64,000 nt of DNA. Source: Streptomyces abyssomicinicus. GTDB lineage: Bacteria > Actinomycetota > Actinomycetes > Streptomycetales > Streptomycetaceae. Numbering within the stretch: position 1 is the first letter of the stretch; every line of letters starts with the position of its first letter. A model generated the notes under the pieces. The model made no database searches, was not told the DNA's origin, and worked only from the letters and a program-made list of their open reading frames with translations. This document shows, one piece after another, positions 24,935-32,950 of the stretch. The DNA lies in contig NZ_BBZI01000016.1 of NCBI RefSeq assembly GCF_008974245.1, positions 1 through 64,000 of the forward strand, given 5' to 3'. Position numbers and translations under genes: made by a program.

Positions 24935-26203
24935 GTGACGGACATCGTCGACGAGTTGAAGTGGCGCGGGCTGTTCGCCCAGTCCACCGACGAGGACGCC
25001 CTCCGCAAGGCGCTGGCGAACGGTCCTGTCACGTTCTATTGCGGCTTCGACCCGACCGCGCCGTCACTGCACGTCGGCCACCTGGTGCAGGTGCTCACCA
25101 TGCGCCGGCTCCAGCGGGCGGGCCACCGCCCGCTCGCCCTGGTGGGCGGCGCGACGGGGCAGATCGGCGACCCCCGGCCGACCGCCGAGCGCACGCTGAA
25201 CGCGCCGGAGACGGTCGCCGCCTGGGTGGGCCGGCTGCGCGCGCAGATCGAGCCGTTCCTCTCCTTCGAGGGCGACAACGCGGCCACCATGGTCAACAAC
25301 CTGGACTGGACCGCCGGCCTGTCGGCGATCGAGTTCCTGCGGGACGTCGGCAAGCACTTCCGCGTCAACAAGATGCTGACCAAGGACTCGGTGGCCCGCC
25401 GCCTGGAGTCGCAGGAGGGCATCAGCTACACGGAGTTCAGCTACCAGCTGCTCCAGGGCATGGACTTCCTGGAGCTGTACCGCCGCCACGGCTGCGTCCT
25501 CCAGCAGGGCGGCAGCGACCAGTGGGGCAACCTCACGGCGGGCATGGACCTGATCCACCGCCTGGAGCCCGAGGCCCACGTCCACTGCGTGGCCACGCCG
25601 CTGATGGTGAAGGCCGACGGCACCAAGTTCGGCAAGACCGAGGGCGGTGCCGTCTGGCTGGACCCGGAGATGACCACGCCGTACGCGTTCTACCAGTTCT
25701 GGCTGAACACGGACGACCGCGACATCGTCCGGTACCAGCGCATCCTCTCCTTCCGCTCCCGCGAGGAGCTGGAGGAGCTGGAGCGGCAGACCGAGGAGCG
25801 CCCGCAGGCGCGCGCCGCCCAGCGCGCGCTGGCCGAGGAGCTGACCACCCTGGTGCACGGCGCGGACCAGACCGCCGCCGTGATCAACGCCTCCCGGGCG
25901 CTGTTCGGCCAGGGCGAGCTGGCGGAGCTGGACGACCGGACGCTGGCCGCGGCGCTCTCCGAGGTCCCGCACGTCCGGGTCGCCGAGCTCGGCCCGGTGG
26001 TGGACCTGTTCGCCGAGGTCGGCCTGGTGGCCAGCAAGTCGGCGGCCCGCCGCACCGTGAAGGAGGGCGGCGCCTACGTGAACAACGTCAAGGTGACCGC
26101 CGAGGACGCCGTGCCGGCCCGTGAGGACCTGCTGCACGGCCGCTGGCTGGTGCTGCGCCGCGGCAAGAAGAACCTGGCGGCGGTCGAGGTCACCGGGGCG
26201 TGA
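24935..26203 (+). CDS. tyrS: Tyrosyl-tRNA synthetase
   Basis: 422 aa from GTG 24935. Class I synthetase charging tRNA-Tyr. HIGH-type motif HVGH at 46-49, DQWGN at about 195-199 in the tyrosine pocket region, and KMSKS-type loop KFGKT at 231-235 (the TyrS-class variant). The C-terminal S4 RNA-binding domain has EVGLVASKSAARRTVKEGGA and YVNNVKV. Length is normal for bacterial TyrS. No T-box is visible upstream. A very strong hairpin terminator follows the stop. Confidence 0.98.
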   Translation: MTDIVDELKWRGLFAQSTDEDALRKALANGPVTFYCGFDPTAPSLHVGHLVQVLTMRRLQRAGHRPLALVGGATGQIGDPRPTAERTLNAPETVAAWVGRLRAQIEPFLSFEGDNAATMVNNLDWTAGLSAIEFLRDVGKHFRVNKMLTKDSVARRLESQEGISYTEFSYQLLQGMDFLELYRRHGCVLQQGGSDQWGNLTAGMDLIHRLEPEAHVHCVATPLMVKADGTKFGKTEGGAVWLDPEMTTPYAFYQFWLNTDDRDIVRYQRILSFRSREELEELERQTEERPQARAAQRALAEELTTLVHGADQTAAVINASRALFGQGELAELDDRTLAAALSEVPHVRVAELGPVVDLFAEVGLVASKSAARRTVKEGGAYVNNVKVTAEDAVPAREDLLHGRWLVLRRGKKNLAAVEVTGA

Positions 26204-26230
26204 CGCGCACCGGACCCTGACGACGTCCTG

Positions 26231-26277
26231 ACGGCGGCGGGCCGGGGGAGACACCGTCTCCCCCGGCCCGCCGCCGT
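26231..26277. terminator. Strong terminator after tyrS
   Basis: Perfect 22-bp stem (26231-26252 with 26256-26277) with a 3-nt loop ACC; arms begin ACGGCGGCGGG. It lies between convergent tyrS and the GlsB-like gene. A (CAGGT)x4 microrepeat follows at 26306-26325. Confidence 0.93.
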
Positions 26278-26341
26278 CGTCGGTGGTGGTCGGCTCGGAT
26301 CGGCTCAGGTCAGGTCAGGTCAGGTCGGGGGTGGGATCGGG

Positions 26342-26635
26342 TCAGGCGATGGTTCGTGTCGAGGTCCCCCGCCTCTTGGACATGATGGCGTTCCAGGCGG
26401 CGGCCCCGAGGGCCACCAGGGCGATCGCAGCGACCAGCTGCAGCGCGTGCCGGCCCCAGTCGATGCCTGGCGTCGCGTCGATGCCGATGCCGCGTGCGAT
26501 CGCGTTGCCCGCGATCGCGCCGCCGATGCCGAGCAGCGTCGTCAGCCACAACGGGATGTTCTGCTTGCCCGGCAGGATCGCCTTGGCCAGCAGGCCGAGC
26601 ACGAATCCGACAATGATCGCCCACAACCAGCCCAT
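26342..26635 (-). CDS. GlsB/YeaQ/YmgE family (transglycosylase-associated) membrane protein
   Basis: 97 aa from ATG 26635, with GAGGAGG upstream. Three helices: MGWLWAIIVGFVLGLLAKAI, then IPLWLTTLLGIGGAIAGNAI, then LQLVAAIALVALGAAAWNAI. The LLAKAILPG and LGIGGAIAG elements are the family signature. Often stress-induced; mechanism unknown. The 27-residue region upstream of this start is not family-like. Confidence 0.92.
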   Translation of the reverse strand: MGWLWAIIVGFVLGLLAKAILPGKQNIPLWLTTLLGIGGAIAGNAIARGIGIDATPGIDWGRHALQLVAAIALVALGAAAWNAIMSKRRGTSTRTIA

Positions 26636-26837
26636 GGCTGCCTCCTCGTACGGATCGACGTGAGCAGTACGCCCAGTGTCCGCCCGCACCCCGCACGGCG
26701 CATGTCGGACAAGTCCGTACGCGGGACGGCGCAACCGGTACGCCCTCCCGGTGGCCCCCCGGCCTCCTCGCCGGGCGGGGCCGGGCGTACCGTTGTACGT
26801 GCCGGTTCGGACCGATGCTGGTGGATGGTGGAATGTG

Positions 26838-27281
26838 ATGCGGAAGCTACGGCGGAACGGCTCGACGGGCCAGGTCTTCCGGATCACCGGCGCCCGGCAG
26901 AGCCTCGCGGACGACGTGGGCGGACGGCAGCGGCGCTATGTGATCTCCATGCTGGTCCGCACCCTCTCGGTGATCCTGGCGGCCTCGCTGTGGAACGTGC
27001 AGCGTCCGGTGGCCGTGGTGGCGCTGGTGCTGGGCGCCCTGCTCCCCTACGTGGCGGTGGTGATCGCCAACGCCGGACGGGAGAACGCTCCCTCGCTCCC
27101 GTCGACCTTCCTGTCCACCCCGGCCCGGCCGATGATCGCGCCGCCGCGCGCGGACGGGGTCGCGGAGCCGTGGGAGCGGCCCGTGGGGGAACCGGTGGAG
27201 GAACCCGTGGAAGGACGCGTGGAGGAACGCGTGGAGGAACCCGCGGCGAAGGTGCGGCCGGGGTCCGGCGACCGGGGGTGA
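26838..27281 (+). CDS. DUF3099 membrane protein
   Basis: 147 aa from ATG 26838 (GTG 26835 possible). The N-terminal basic segment RKLRRNGSTGQVFRITGARQ and the hairpin of two helices (YVISMLVRTLSVILAASLWN, VAVVALVLGALLPYVAVVIA) are typical of DUF3099, a family almost confined to Streptomyces and relatives. The C-terminal tail is acidic with repeated VEEPVE-type units. Function unknown. Confidence 0.88.
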   Translation: MRKLRRNGSTGQVFRITGARQSLADDVGGRQRRYVISMLVRTLSVILAASLWNVQRPVAVVALVLGALLPYVAVVIANAGRENAPSLPSTFLSTPARPMIAPPRADGVAEPWERPVGEPVEEPVEGRVEERVEEPAAKVRPGSGDRG

Positions 27282-27365
27282 CCGGCCGGCGGAGGCGGGG
27301 CTTCCACCTGCCGGTACTGCCGAACCCGTCCCCTCGGACCGGCCTCGCGTGACATACTTTCCAAG

Positions 27366-27433
27366 CGCTCCGCATCCCCCGTTCGGAGCGAAGGACCGAC
27401 GCCGGGCAGCTCCCCCCGTGGCTGCCCGGCGTC
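27366..27433 (+). promoter_or_regulatory. Two consecutive hairpins before the small zinc-protein gene
   Basis: CGCTCCG (27366-27372) pairs with CGGAGCG (27384-27390). Then a perfect 13-bp stem GACGCCGGGCAGC / GCTGCCCGGCGTC (27398-27410, 27421-27433) ends 34 nt before the likely GTG start at 27468. They could be a terminator for DUF3099 or a leader element for the next gene. Confidence 0.55.
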
Positions 27434-27467
27434 TTCCATGACCGTTCGTTCTTCCCTGCGAGAGACC

Positions 27468-27677
27468 GTGAGCGACGAGACCGCCGTCTGTTCGGCCAAG
27501 GGCTGCCGTGAACCCGCGCTGTGGGTGCTGGCCTGGAACAATCCCAAGGTGCACACCCCCGAGCGCCGCAAGACCTGGGTGGCCTGCGAGGAGCACCGGG
27601 AGCACCTGTCGCAGTTCCTGGGGGTCCGCGGGTTCCTGAAGGACGTCGTGGCGCTCCCGGAGTGGACCGGGAGCTAG
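27468..27677 (+). CDS. Small conserved Cys/His protein (probable zinc-binding)
   Basis: 69 aa from GTG 27468 (GAGAG upstream); an ATG at 27438 lies inside the preceding hairpin region and is less likely. Conserved pattern CSAKGC ... WVLAWNNPKVHTPERRKTW ... ACEEHREHLSQFLGVRGF. The two cysteines, the later Cys and His residues suggest a zinc ribbon. Similar Streptomyces proteins are often labelled acetone carboxylase, which the sequence does not support. Function unknown; convergent with moaA. Confidence 0.8.
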   Translation: MSDETAVCSAKGCREPALWVLAWNNPKVHTPERRKTWVACEEHREHLSQFLGVRGFLKDVVALPEWTGS

Positions 27678-27686
27678 CCCGCCCCG

Positions 27687-28679
27687 CTAGCCGCCGATCG
27701 CCGACATCGGGCGGGCCGGCTGGAGGAACGTGGGGTCGTCCAGGCCGGAGCCGGCCTTCTTGCCCCACATCGCGGTCCGCCAGATCCGGGCGATCTCCTC
27801 GTCCGGCGCCCCGGAGCGCAGCGCGCCGCGCAGGTCGGTCTCCTCGGTGGCGAACAGGCAGGTGCGCACCTGGCCGTCGGCGGTGAGCCGGGTGCGGTCG
27901 CAGGCCGCGCAGAACGGCCGGGTGACGGAGGCGATGACGCCGACCCGGTGCGGGCCGCCGTCGACCAGCCAGCGCTCGGCGGGGGCGGAACCGCGGGCCG
28001 TGTCGCCCTCGGGGGTGAGCGCGAAGCGGGTGCGCAGCGAAGTGAGGATGTCCCCGGCGGTGACCATGCCGTCGCGCTTCCAGCCGTGCTGGGCGTCCAG
28101 CGGCATCTGCTCGATGAACCGGAGCTCGTAGTCGTTCTCCACTGCCCAGGCCAGCAGGTCGGGTGCCTCGTCCTCGTTGAAGCCGGGCATCAGGACGGCG
28201 TTGACCTTGACCGGGGTGAGTCCGGCGTCGCGGGCGGCGGCGAGCCCTGCGAGGACGTCGTGGTGCCGGTCGCGGCGGGTGAGGGCCTTGAAGACCTCGG
28301 GGCGCAGGGTGTCCAGGGAGACGTTCACCCGGTCGAGCCCGGCCTCCTTGAGGGCGGGGGCGATCCGGCCGAGGCCGATGCCGTTGGTGGTGAGGGACAT
28401 CTCGGGACGGGGGTCCAGCTCGGCGACGCGCTGCACGATGCCGGTCAGGCCGGGGCGCAGCAGCGGTTCGCCGCCGGTGAAGCGGACCTCGTCGACGCCG
28501 AGCGTGGTGACGGCGACGCGGATCAGACGGACGATCTCGTCGTCGGTGAGCAGGTCCGGCTTGGCCAGCCACTGGAGGCCTTCCTCGGGCATGCAGTAGG
28601 TGCAGCGCAGGTTGCACCGGTCGGTCAGCGAGACCCGCAGATCGGTGGCCACCCGGCCGTAGGTGTCGACGAGCTTCAC
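27687..28679 (-). CDS. moaA: GTP 3',8-cyclase MoaA (molybdenum cofactor synthesis)
   Basis: 330 aa from GTG 28679, chosen for the GGGAGGGG 5 nt upstream. Radical-SAM enzyme converting GTP toward cyclic pyranopterin phosphate with MoaC. N-terminal 4Fe-4S motif C22xxxC26xxC29 (CNLRCTYC), GGEPLLRPG, and the second cluster near the C-terminus in RPFCAACDRTRLTADGQVRT followed by C. The C-terminal Gly-Gly tail needed for activation is present (SAIGG). No other moa gene adjoins it. Confidence 0.97.
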   Translation of the reverse strand: MKLVDTYGRVATDLRVSLTDRCNLRCTYCMPEEGLQWLAKPDLLTDDEIVRLIRVAVTTLGVDEVRFTGGEPLLRPGLTGIVQRVAELDPRPEMSLTTNGIGLGRIAPALKEAGLDRVNVSLDTLRPEVFKALTRRDRHHDVLAGLAAARDAGLTPVKVNAVLMPGFNEDEAPDLLAWAVENDYELRFIEQMPLDAQHGWKRDGMVTAGDILTSLRTRFALTPEGDTARGSAPAERWLVDGGPHRVGVIASVTRPFCAACDRTRLTADGQVRTCLFATEETDLRGALRSGAPDEEIARIWRTAMWGKKAGSGLDDPTFLQPARPMSAIGG

Positions 28680-28849
28680 CAGGGCCCCTCCCTCGCAGTC
28701 GAGTACCGCGGCCGGAATGCCGCGGTCGGGCACCGCGGTCCGCTGCCGCGGTCGAGTGCCCGCAGCCTTGAGCGTACGTGACGGCCGCGGCCGCGCCGCC
28801 CCGGACTTCCCCGGGGTCGGCGCGGCCGCGGCGTGCCGTCGGGCGGCGG

Positions 28850-30472
28850 TCAGTGCGCTCCGGTGCCGGTGAGCGAACGGACCTCCAGCTCCGCGTACTT
28901 GCCCTTGTCGGGCTCCTCCTTGGAGAGGATGGTGCCCAGCCAGCCGAGAAGGAAGCCGACCGGGATCGAGATGATGCCGGGGTTGGACAGCGGGAACCAG
29001 TGGAAGTCGACGTCCGGGAACATCGCGGTGGGTGCGCCGGAGACGACCGGCGAGAACAGCACCAGGCCGACGGCGGCGATCAGTCCGCCGTAGATGGACC
29101 ACAGCGCGCCCTGGGTGGTGAACCGCTTCCAGAAGAGGCTGTAGAGGATCGTCGGCAGGTTGGCGGAGGCGGCGACCGCGAACGCCAGGGCGACGAGACC
29201 GGCGACGTTGAGGTCGCGGGCGAGGGCGCCGAGGCCGATCGACACGATGCCGATGAACACGGTCGACCAGCGGGCCGCCTTCATCTCCTGCTTCTCGGTG
29301 GCCTGGCCCCGCTTGATGACGTTCGCGTAGATGTCGTGGGCGAACGAGGAGGACGAGGCCAGGGTGAGGCCGGCGACCACGGCGAGGATGGTGGCGAAGG
29401 CGACCGCGGAGATCGAGGCCAGCAGGATCGCGCCCCAGGTGGAGTCGACGCCGCCCAGGTGCAGGGCGAGCAGCGGCGCGGCGGTGTTGCCGGCCGGGTT
29501 GGAGTCGGTGATCTCCTTGGGGCTCATCAGCGCGGCGGCGCCGAAGCCGAGGGCCAGGGTCATCAGGTAGAAGGCGCCGATGAGGCCGATGGCCCAGAGG
29601 ACCGACTTGCGGGCCGCCTGGGCGGTGGGAACCGTGTAGAAGCGGATCAGGATGTGCGGCAGGCCGGCGGTGCCGAGGACCAGGGCGATGCCGAGGGAGA
29701 TGAAGTCGATCTTGCTCATCTCGCTGATGCCGTACTTCAGGCCGGGCTCGAGGAAGGCGTCGCCCTTGCCGCTGTTGGCGGCGGCGGTGCCGAGCAGGTC
29801 GGAGATGTTGAAGTTGAACTTCAGCAGCACCAGGAAGGTCAGCAGCGCCGCGCCGAACATCAGCAGCACGGCCTTGACCATCTGGACCCAGGTGGTGCCC
29901 TTCATGCCGCCGATGGACACGTACATGATCATCAGCACGCCGACCAGGGCGACGATGAGGATCTTGCCGGCCTCGCTGGTGATGCCGAGGAGCAGGGAGA
30001 CCAGGATGCCGGCGCCGGCCATCTGGGCGAGCAGGTAGAAGATCGAGACGACGATGGTGGAGACGCCGGCCGCGGTGCGGACCGGGCGCTGGCGCATCCG
30101 GTAGGCGAGCACGTCGCCCATGGTGTAGCGGCCGGAGTTGCGCAGCGGCTCGGCGACCAGCAGCAGGGCGATGAGCCAGGCCACCAGGAAGCCGATGGAG
30201 TAGAGGAAGCCGTCGTAACCGGAGAGCGCGATCGCGCCGGCGATGCCCAGGAAGGACGCGGCGGACATGTAGTCGCCGGAGATGGCGAGGCCGTTCTGGA
30301 ATCCGGAGAACTGGCGGCCGCCGGCGTAGAAGTCGGCGGCGTCCTTGGTCTGGCGGCCGGCCCAGACGGTGATGCCCAGGGTCGCCAGGACGAAGGCGGT
30401 GAAGAGGCTGATGATCAGTGTGCGGTGCTCACTGGCCTCGTTGGCCGCGAGGATCACGTAGTCGGTGCTCAC
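28850..30472 (-). CDS. actP: Sodium:solute symporter, ActP-like (acetate permease type)
   Basis: 540 aa with about 13 membrane helices, of the SSS family. Signature segments are GLAISGDYMSAASFLGIAGA, GRYTMGDVLAYRM, GGMKGTTWVQMVKAV and GTAGLPHILIRFYTVPTA, closest to E. coli ActP. GTG 30472 overlaps the TGA of the DUF485 gene. DUF485 (YjcH) and ActP are paired in E. coli for acetate/monocarboxylate uptake; the same arrangement here makes short monocarboxylates the likely substrates. No acs gene is present. Confidence 0.93.
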   Translation of the reverse strand: MSTDYVILAANEASEHRTLIISLFTAFVLATLGITVWAGRQTKDAADFYAGGRQFSGFQNGLAISGDYMSAASFLGIAGAIALSGYDGFLYSIGFLVAWLIALLLVAEPLRNSGRYTMGDVLAYRMRQRPVRTAAGVSTIVVSIFYLLAQMAGAGILVSLLLGITSEAGKILIVALVGVLMIMYVSIGGMKGTTWVQMVKAVLLMFGAALLTFLVLLKFNFNISDLLGTAAANSGKGDAFLEPGLKYGISEMSKIDFISLGIALVLGTAGLPHILIRFYTVPTAQAARKSVLWAIGLIGAFYLMTLALGFGAAALMSPKEITDSNPAGNTAAPLLALHLGGVDSTWGAILLASISAVAFATILAVVAGLTLASSSSFAHDIYANVIKRGQATEKQEMKAARWSTVFIGIVSIGLGALARDLNVAGLVALAFAVAASANLPTILYSLFWKRFTTQGALWSIYGGLIAAVGLVLFSPVVSGAPTAMFPDVDFHWFPLSNPGIISIPVGFLLGWLGTILSKEEPDKGKYAELEVRSLTGTGAH

Positions 30473-30822
30473 GCGCCGCCCTCCATCCGGGTCTTGATGG
30501 CTTCCGCCTTCGGGTCGAGCTTGGCCGCGGCGGTGCGGGCGTACCACCAGGCGATGAGGAAGGTGCTGACGAACTGCAGGACACCGAGGACGAGGGCGAC
30601 GTTGATGTTGCCGACGACCTTGGCGCCCATGAAGCCGCCCGCGTAGCTGGAGAGCAGGACGTACAGCAGGTACCAGGTTATGAAGGCGATGGTCAGCGGG
30701 AAGGCGAACGAGCGGTAGGAGCGGCGTAGTTCGCCGAATTCCTCGCTCTCTTGCACCTGGGCGTACTCCTCGGTGGACGGCACCCGCGTGTGCGGTGTCT
30801 CGAGGGGCGGTGAGTCTGCCAC
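30469..30822 (-). CDS. DUF485 (YjcH-like) membrane protein
   Basis: 117 aa from GTG 30822, which has GAGGAG 6 nt upstream (an ATG at 30861 would add 13 residues). EFGELRRSYRSFAFPLTIAF starts the family core, followed by two membrane helices and a charged tail ending MEGGA. It is the usual partner of ActP; translationally coupled through GTGA. A CRP-like palindrome lies about 58 bp upstream. Confidence 0.92.
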   Translation of the reverse strand: MADSPPLETPHTRVPSTEEYAQVQESEEFGELRRSYRSFAFPLTIAFITWYLLYVLLSSYAGGFMGAKVVGNINVALVLGVLQFVSTFLIAWWYARTAAAKLDPKAEAIKTRMEGGA

Positions 30823-30879
30823 GGAGTCTCCTCGTACAACGGAATCGGTCGGTACGGACATAGGAAAATCAGCCTGCTT

Positions 30880-30893
30880 GTGATGTGGATCAC
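30880..30893. promoter_or_regulatory. CRP-like site GTGA-N6-TCAC upstream of DUF485-ActP
   Basis: GTGATGTGGATCAC is a perfect GTGA/TCAC palindrome with 6-bp spacing, matching the core of CRP-family operators. Located 58-71 bp upstream of the DUF485 start codon, where an activator could work. Confidence 0.45.
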
Positions 30894-30998
30894 TCGACAA
30901 GGTCGAGATGCTAGGGCCCCGGAACGTGATCCGACAGGGGGTCGCGGCTCTTCGCCCCTTGTCCGCCTTCACGGAGCGGAAGCGGGACCGGTTCAACC

Positions 30999-31021
30999 GA
31001 TTACCGATGTTCGGTAATCGT
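30999..31021. promoter_or_regulatory. Perfect 10-bp inverted repeat CGATTACCGA-TGT-TCGGTAATCG
   Basis: 23-bp palindrome with a 3-nt centre in the divergent region between DUF485-ActP and the subtilase gene. Its TTACCGA half-site is AT-richer than the surroundings. Typical size for a TetR- or MarR-type operator; the owner is unknown. Confidence 0.5.
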
Positions 31022-31146
31022 TGCGGTAGGTCATTGCTGGCCAGCGACTTCGGGAGATAGCTTCCTCCCTGAACCATCCGTCATGTACCTGTCTGTGGCA
31101 CAACTCTGCCCGGGCGGGCTTCGATTCAGGATGATGTGGAGACCCC

Positions 31147-32685
31147 ATGGCTCATCTGAGCTCAAGACGCCGGCTGGCCCTCGCGGTGCCGGTCGCGTTG
31201 TCGCTGACGGCGTCACTCGGCTTCCTGCCGGCCACCGCCGTGGCGGCCCCGACGTCCGACGTCACCGCCGCGGCCACCACGGCCGGCGAGACGATGTCCT
31301 ACGTCGTCAACACCCGGACGGACCGTGGCACGGTCGCCTCGGTCAAGAAGGCGATAGCCAAGGCCGGTGGCTCGATCGTCACGTCGTACGACAAGATCGG
31401 CGTGATCGTCGTCCACTCGGCCGACCCGTCCTTCGGCGCGAAGATCCGCACCGTGCGCGGCGTGCAGAGCGCCGGCGCCACCCGGACCGTGCCGTTCGTC
31501 CCGGCCGCCACCACCGACGTGGGCGCCGTGGACCGCCTGAGCGCGGCCGAGGCCTCCGAGATCGCCGAGGCGTCCGCCGAGGCGGGCCTGAGCGAGCCGC
31601 TCGAGGCCGACCAGTGGGACCTGCCGGCGATCGGCGCCGACAAGGCCGCCGCGATCAACCCCGGCAGCAAGAAGGTCACCGTCGCCGTGATCGACACCGG
31701 CGTCGACGACACCCACCCGGACCTGGCGCCGTCCTTCTCGGCCTCGCAGTCCGCCGACTGCTCCACCGGCGTGGCCGACACCACCCCCGGCGCCTGGCGC
31801 CCGGTCGACGACGACCACTACCACGGCACTCACGTCGCCGGCTCGATCGCCGCCGCCCGCAACGGCGTCGGCATCGCCGGCGTCGCGCCCGGCGTGAAGG
31901 TCTCGGGCATCACCGTCGCCCAGCCGGACGAGAACCAGCTGTTCTTCACGGAGGCCATCGTCTGTGCCTTCGTCTTCGCCGCCGACAGCGGCGTCGAGGT
32001 CACGAACAACAGCTATTACATCGACCCGTGGGAGTACAACTGCCCCGACGACCCGGACCAGAAGGCCCTTCTGGACGCGGTCACCCGGGCCAAGAAGTAC
32101 GCCGAGTCCAAGGGCACCCTGCACGTCGCCTCGGCCGGCAACTCCTACAACGACCTCGACGGGGACGCCATCCTCGACGAGGGCAGCCCGGACGACGGCA
32201 CCCCGGTCACGCGGACCATCGACCCGCACGTGTGCCTCGACATGCCGGCCCAGCTGGACGGCGTGGTGACCGTCTCCGCCACCGGCTACTTCAACGGCAA
32301 GTCGTACTACTCGAACTACGGCAAGGGCGTCATCGACGTCGCCGCGCCGGGTGGCGACGCGCGCCAGATCCCGACGGGCACCCCGTCGCAGAACGGCCGC
32401 ATCCTCTCCACCATGCCGAGCGGCGGCTACGCCTGGCTCCAGGGCACCTCGATGGCCGCCCCGCACGTCGCCGGCGTGGCCGCCCTCATCAAGTCGACGC
32501 ACCCGCACGCCACTCCGGGCGCGCTGGCGGCGATGCTGAAGGCGCAGGCGACCAAGTTCGACTGCCCCGAGACGTACGACTACAACAACGACGGCGTCGA
32601 GGACGCGATCTGCGTCGGCGGCCCGCGCCAGAACGGCTTCTACGGCGCCGGCATCGTCGACGCCCTGAAGGCCGTCACCAAGTAG
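31147..32685 (+). CDS. Secreted subtilisin-like serine protease (S8 family)
   Basis: 512 aa. Signal peptide (about 1-34, RRRLALAVPVALSLTASLGF), N-terminal inhibitor-like prodomain (about 48-120), then the S8 catalytic domain: D183 in VAVIDTGVDDTHPD, H226 in HGTHVAGSIAA, oxyanion N332 in ASAGN, and S435 in GTSMAAPHVAG. Cysteines at 205, 273, 299, 363 and near the C-terminus suggest disulfides. Exported and self-processing by family knowledge. A strong terminator follows 33 bp after the stop. Confidence 0.97.
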   Translation: MAHLSSRRRLALAVPVALSLTASLGFLPATAVAAPTSDVTAAATTAGETMSYVVNTRTDRGTVASVKKAIAKAGGSIVTSYDKIGVIVVHSADPSFGAKIRTVRGVQSAGATRTVPFVPAATTDVGAVDRLSAAEASEIAEASAEAGLSEPLEADQWDLPAIGADKAAAINPGSKKVTVAVIDTGVDDTHPDLAPSFSASQSADCSTGVADTTPGAWRPVDDDHYHGTHVAGSIAAARNGVGIAGVAPGVKVSGITVAQPDENQLFFTEAIVCAFVFAADSGVEVTNNSYYIDPWEYNCPDDPDQKALLDAVTRAKKYAESKGTLHVASAGNSYNDLDGDAILDEGSPDDGTPVTRTIDPHVCLDMPAQLDGVVTVSATGYFNGKSYYSNYGKGVIDVAAPGGDARQIPTGTPSQNGRILSTMPSGGYAWLQGTSMAAPHVAGVAALIKSTHPHATPGALAAMLKAQATKFDCPETYDYNNDGVEDAICVGGPRQNGFYGAGIVDALKAVTK

Positions 32686-32717
32686 CACCCCGTCGCACGC
32701 ACCACCGCGGCACCGGC

Positions 32718-32745
32718 GTCCGCCCGGCCCTTGGGCCGGGCGGAC
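32718..32745 (+). terminator. Terminator after the subtilase gene
   Basis: 13-bp stem GTCCGCCCGGCCC / GGGCCGGGCGGAC (32718-32730, 32733-32745) with a TT loop, followed by GTCGTTCCGTCT. Confidence 0.9.
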
Positions 32746-32950
32746 GTCGTTCCGTCTCCCACCCGGGAGCACCCGCCGTGAGGCCGTCCCCCGGAGGGCG
32801 CCCTACGGAGAGCATCCCCGAACGGCACCCAGGAGGGCGTCCTCCGGAAGGCGCCCGCCCGACCTGCCCCTCCCGCGCGGGACGGAACGCGGTCCGCCAC
32901 TTGCCGTGGCTCACTTGCCCGGATTCATCCCCTCCGGTGAAGATCGTCCC

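Noticed and set aside
27468..27677. Acetone carboxylase annotation for the small zinc-type protein
   Set aside because: 69 residues with Cys/His pattern are unrelated in size and content to acetone carboxylase subunits.
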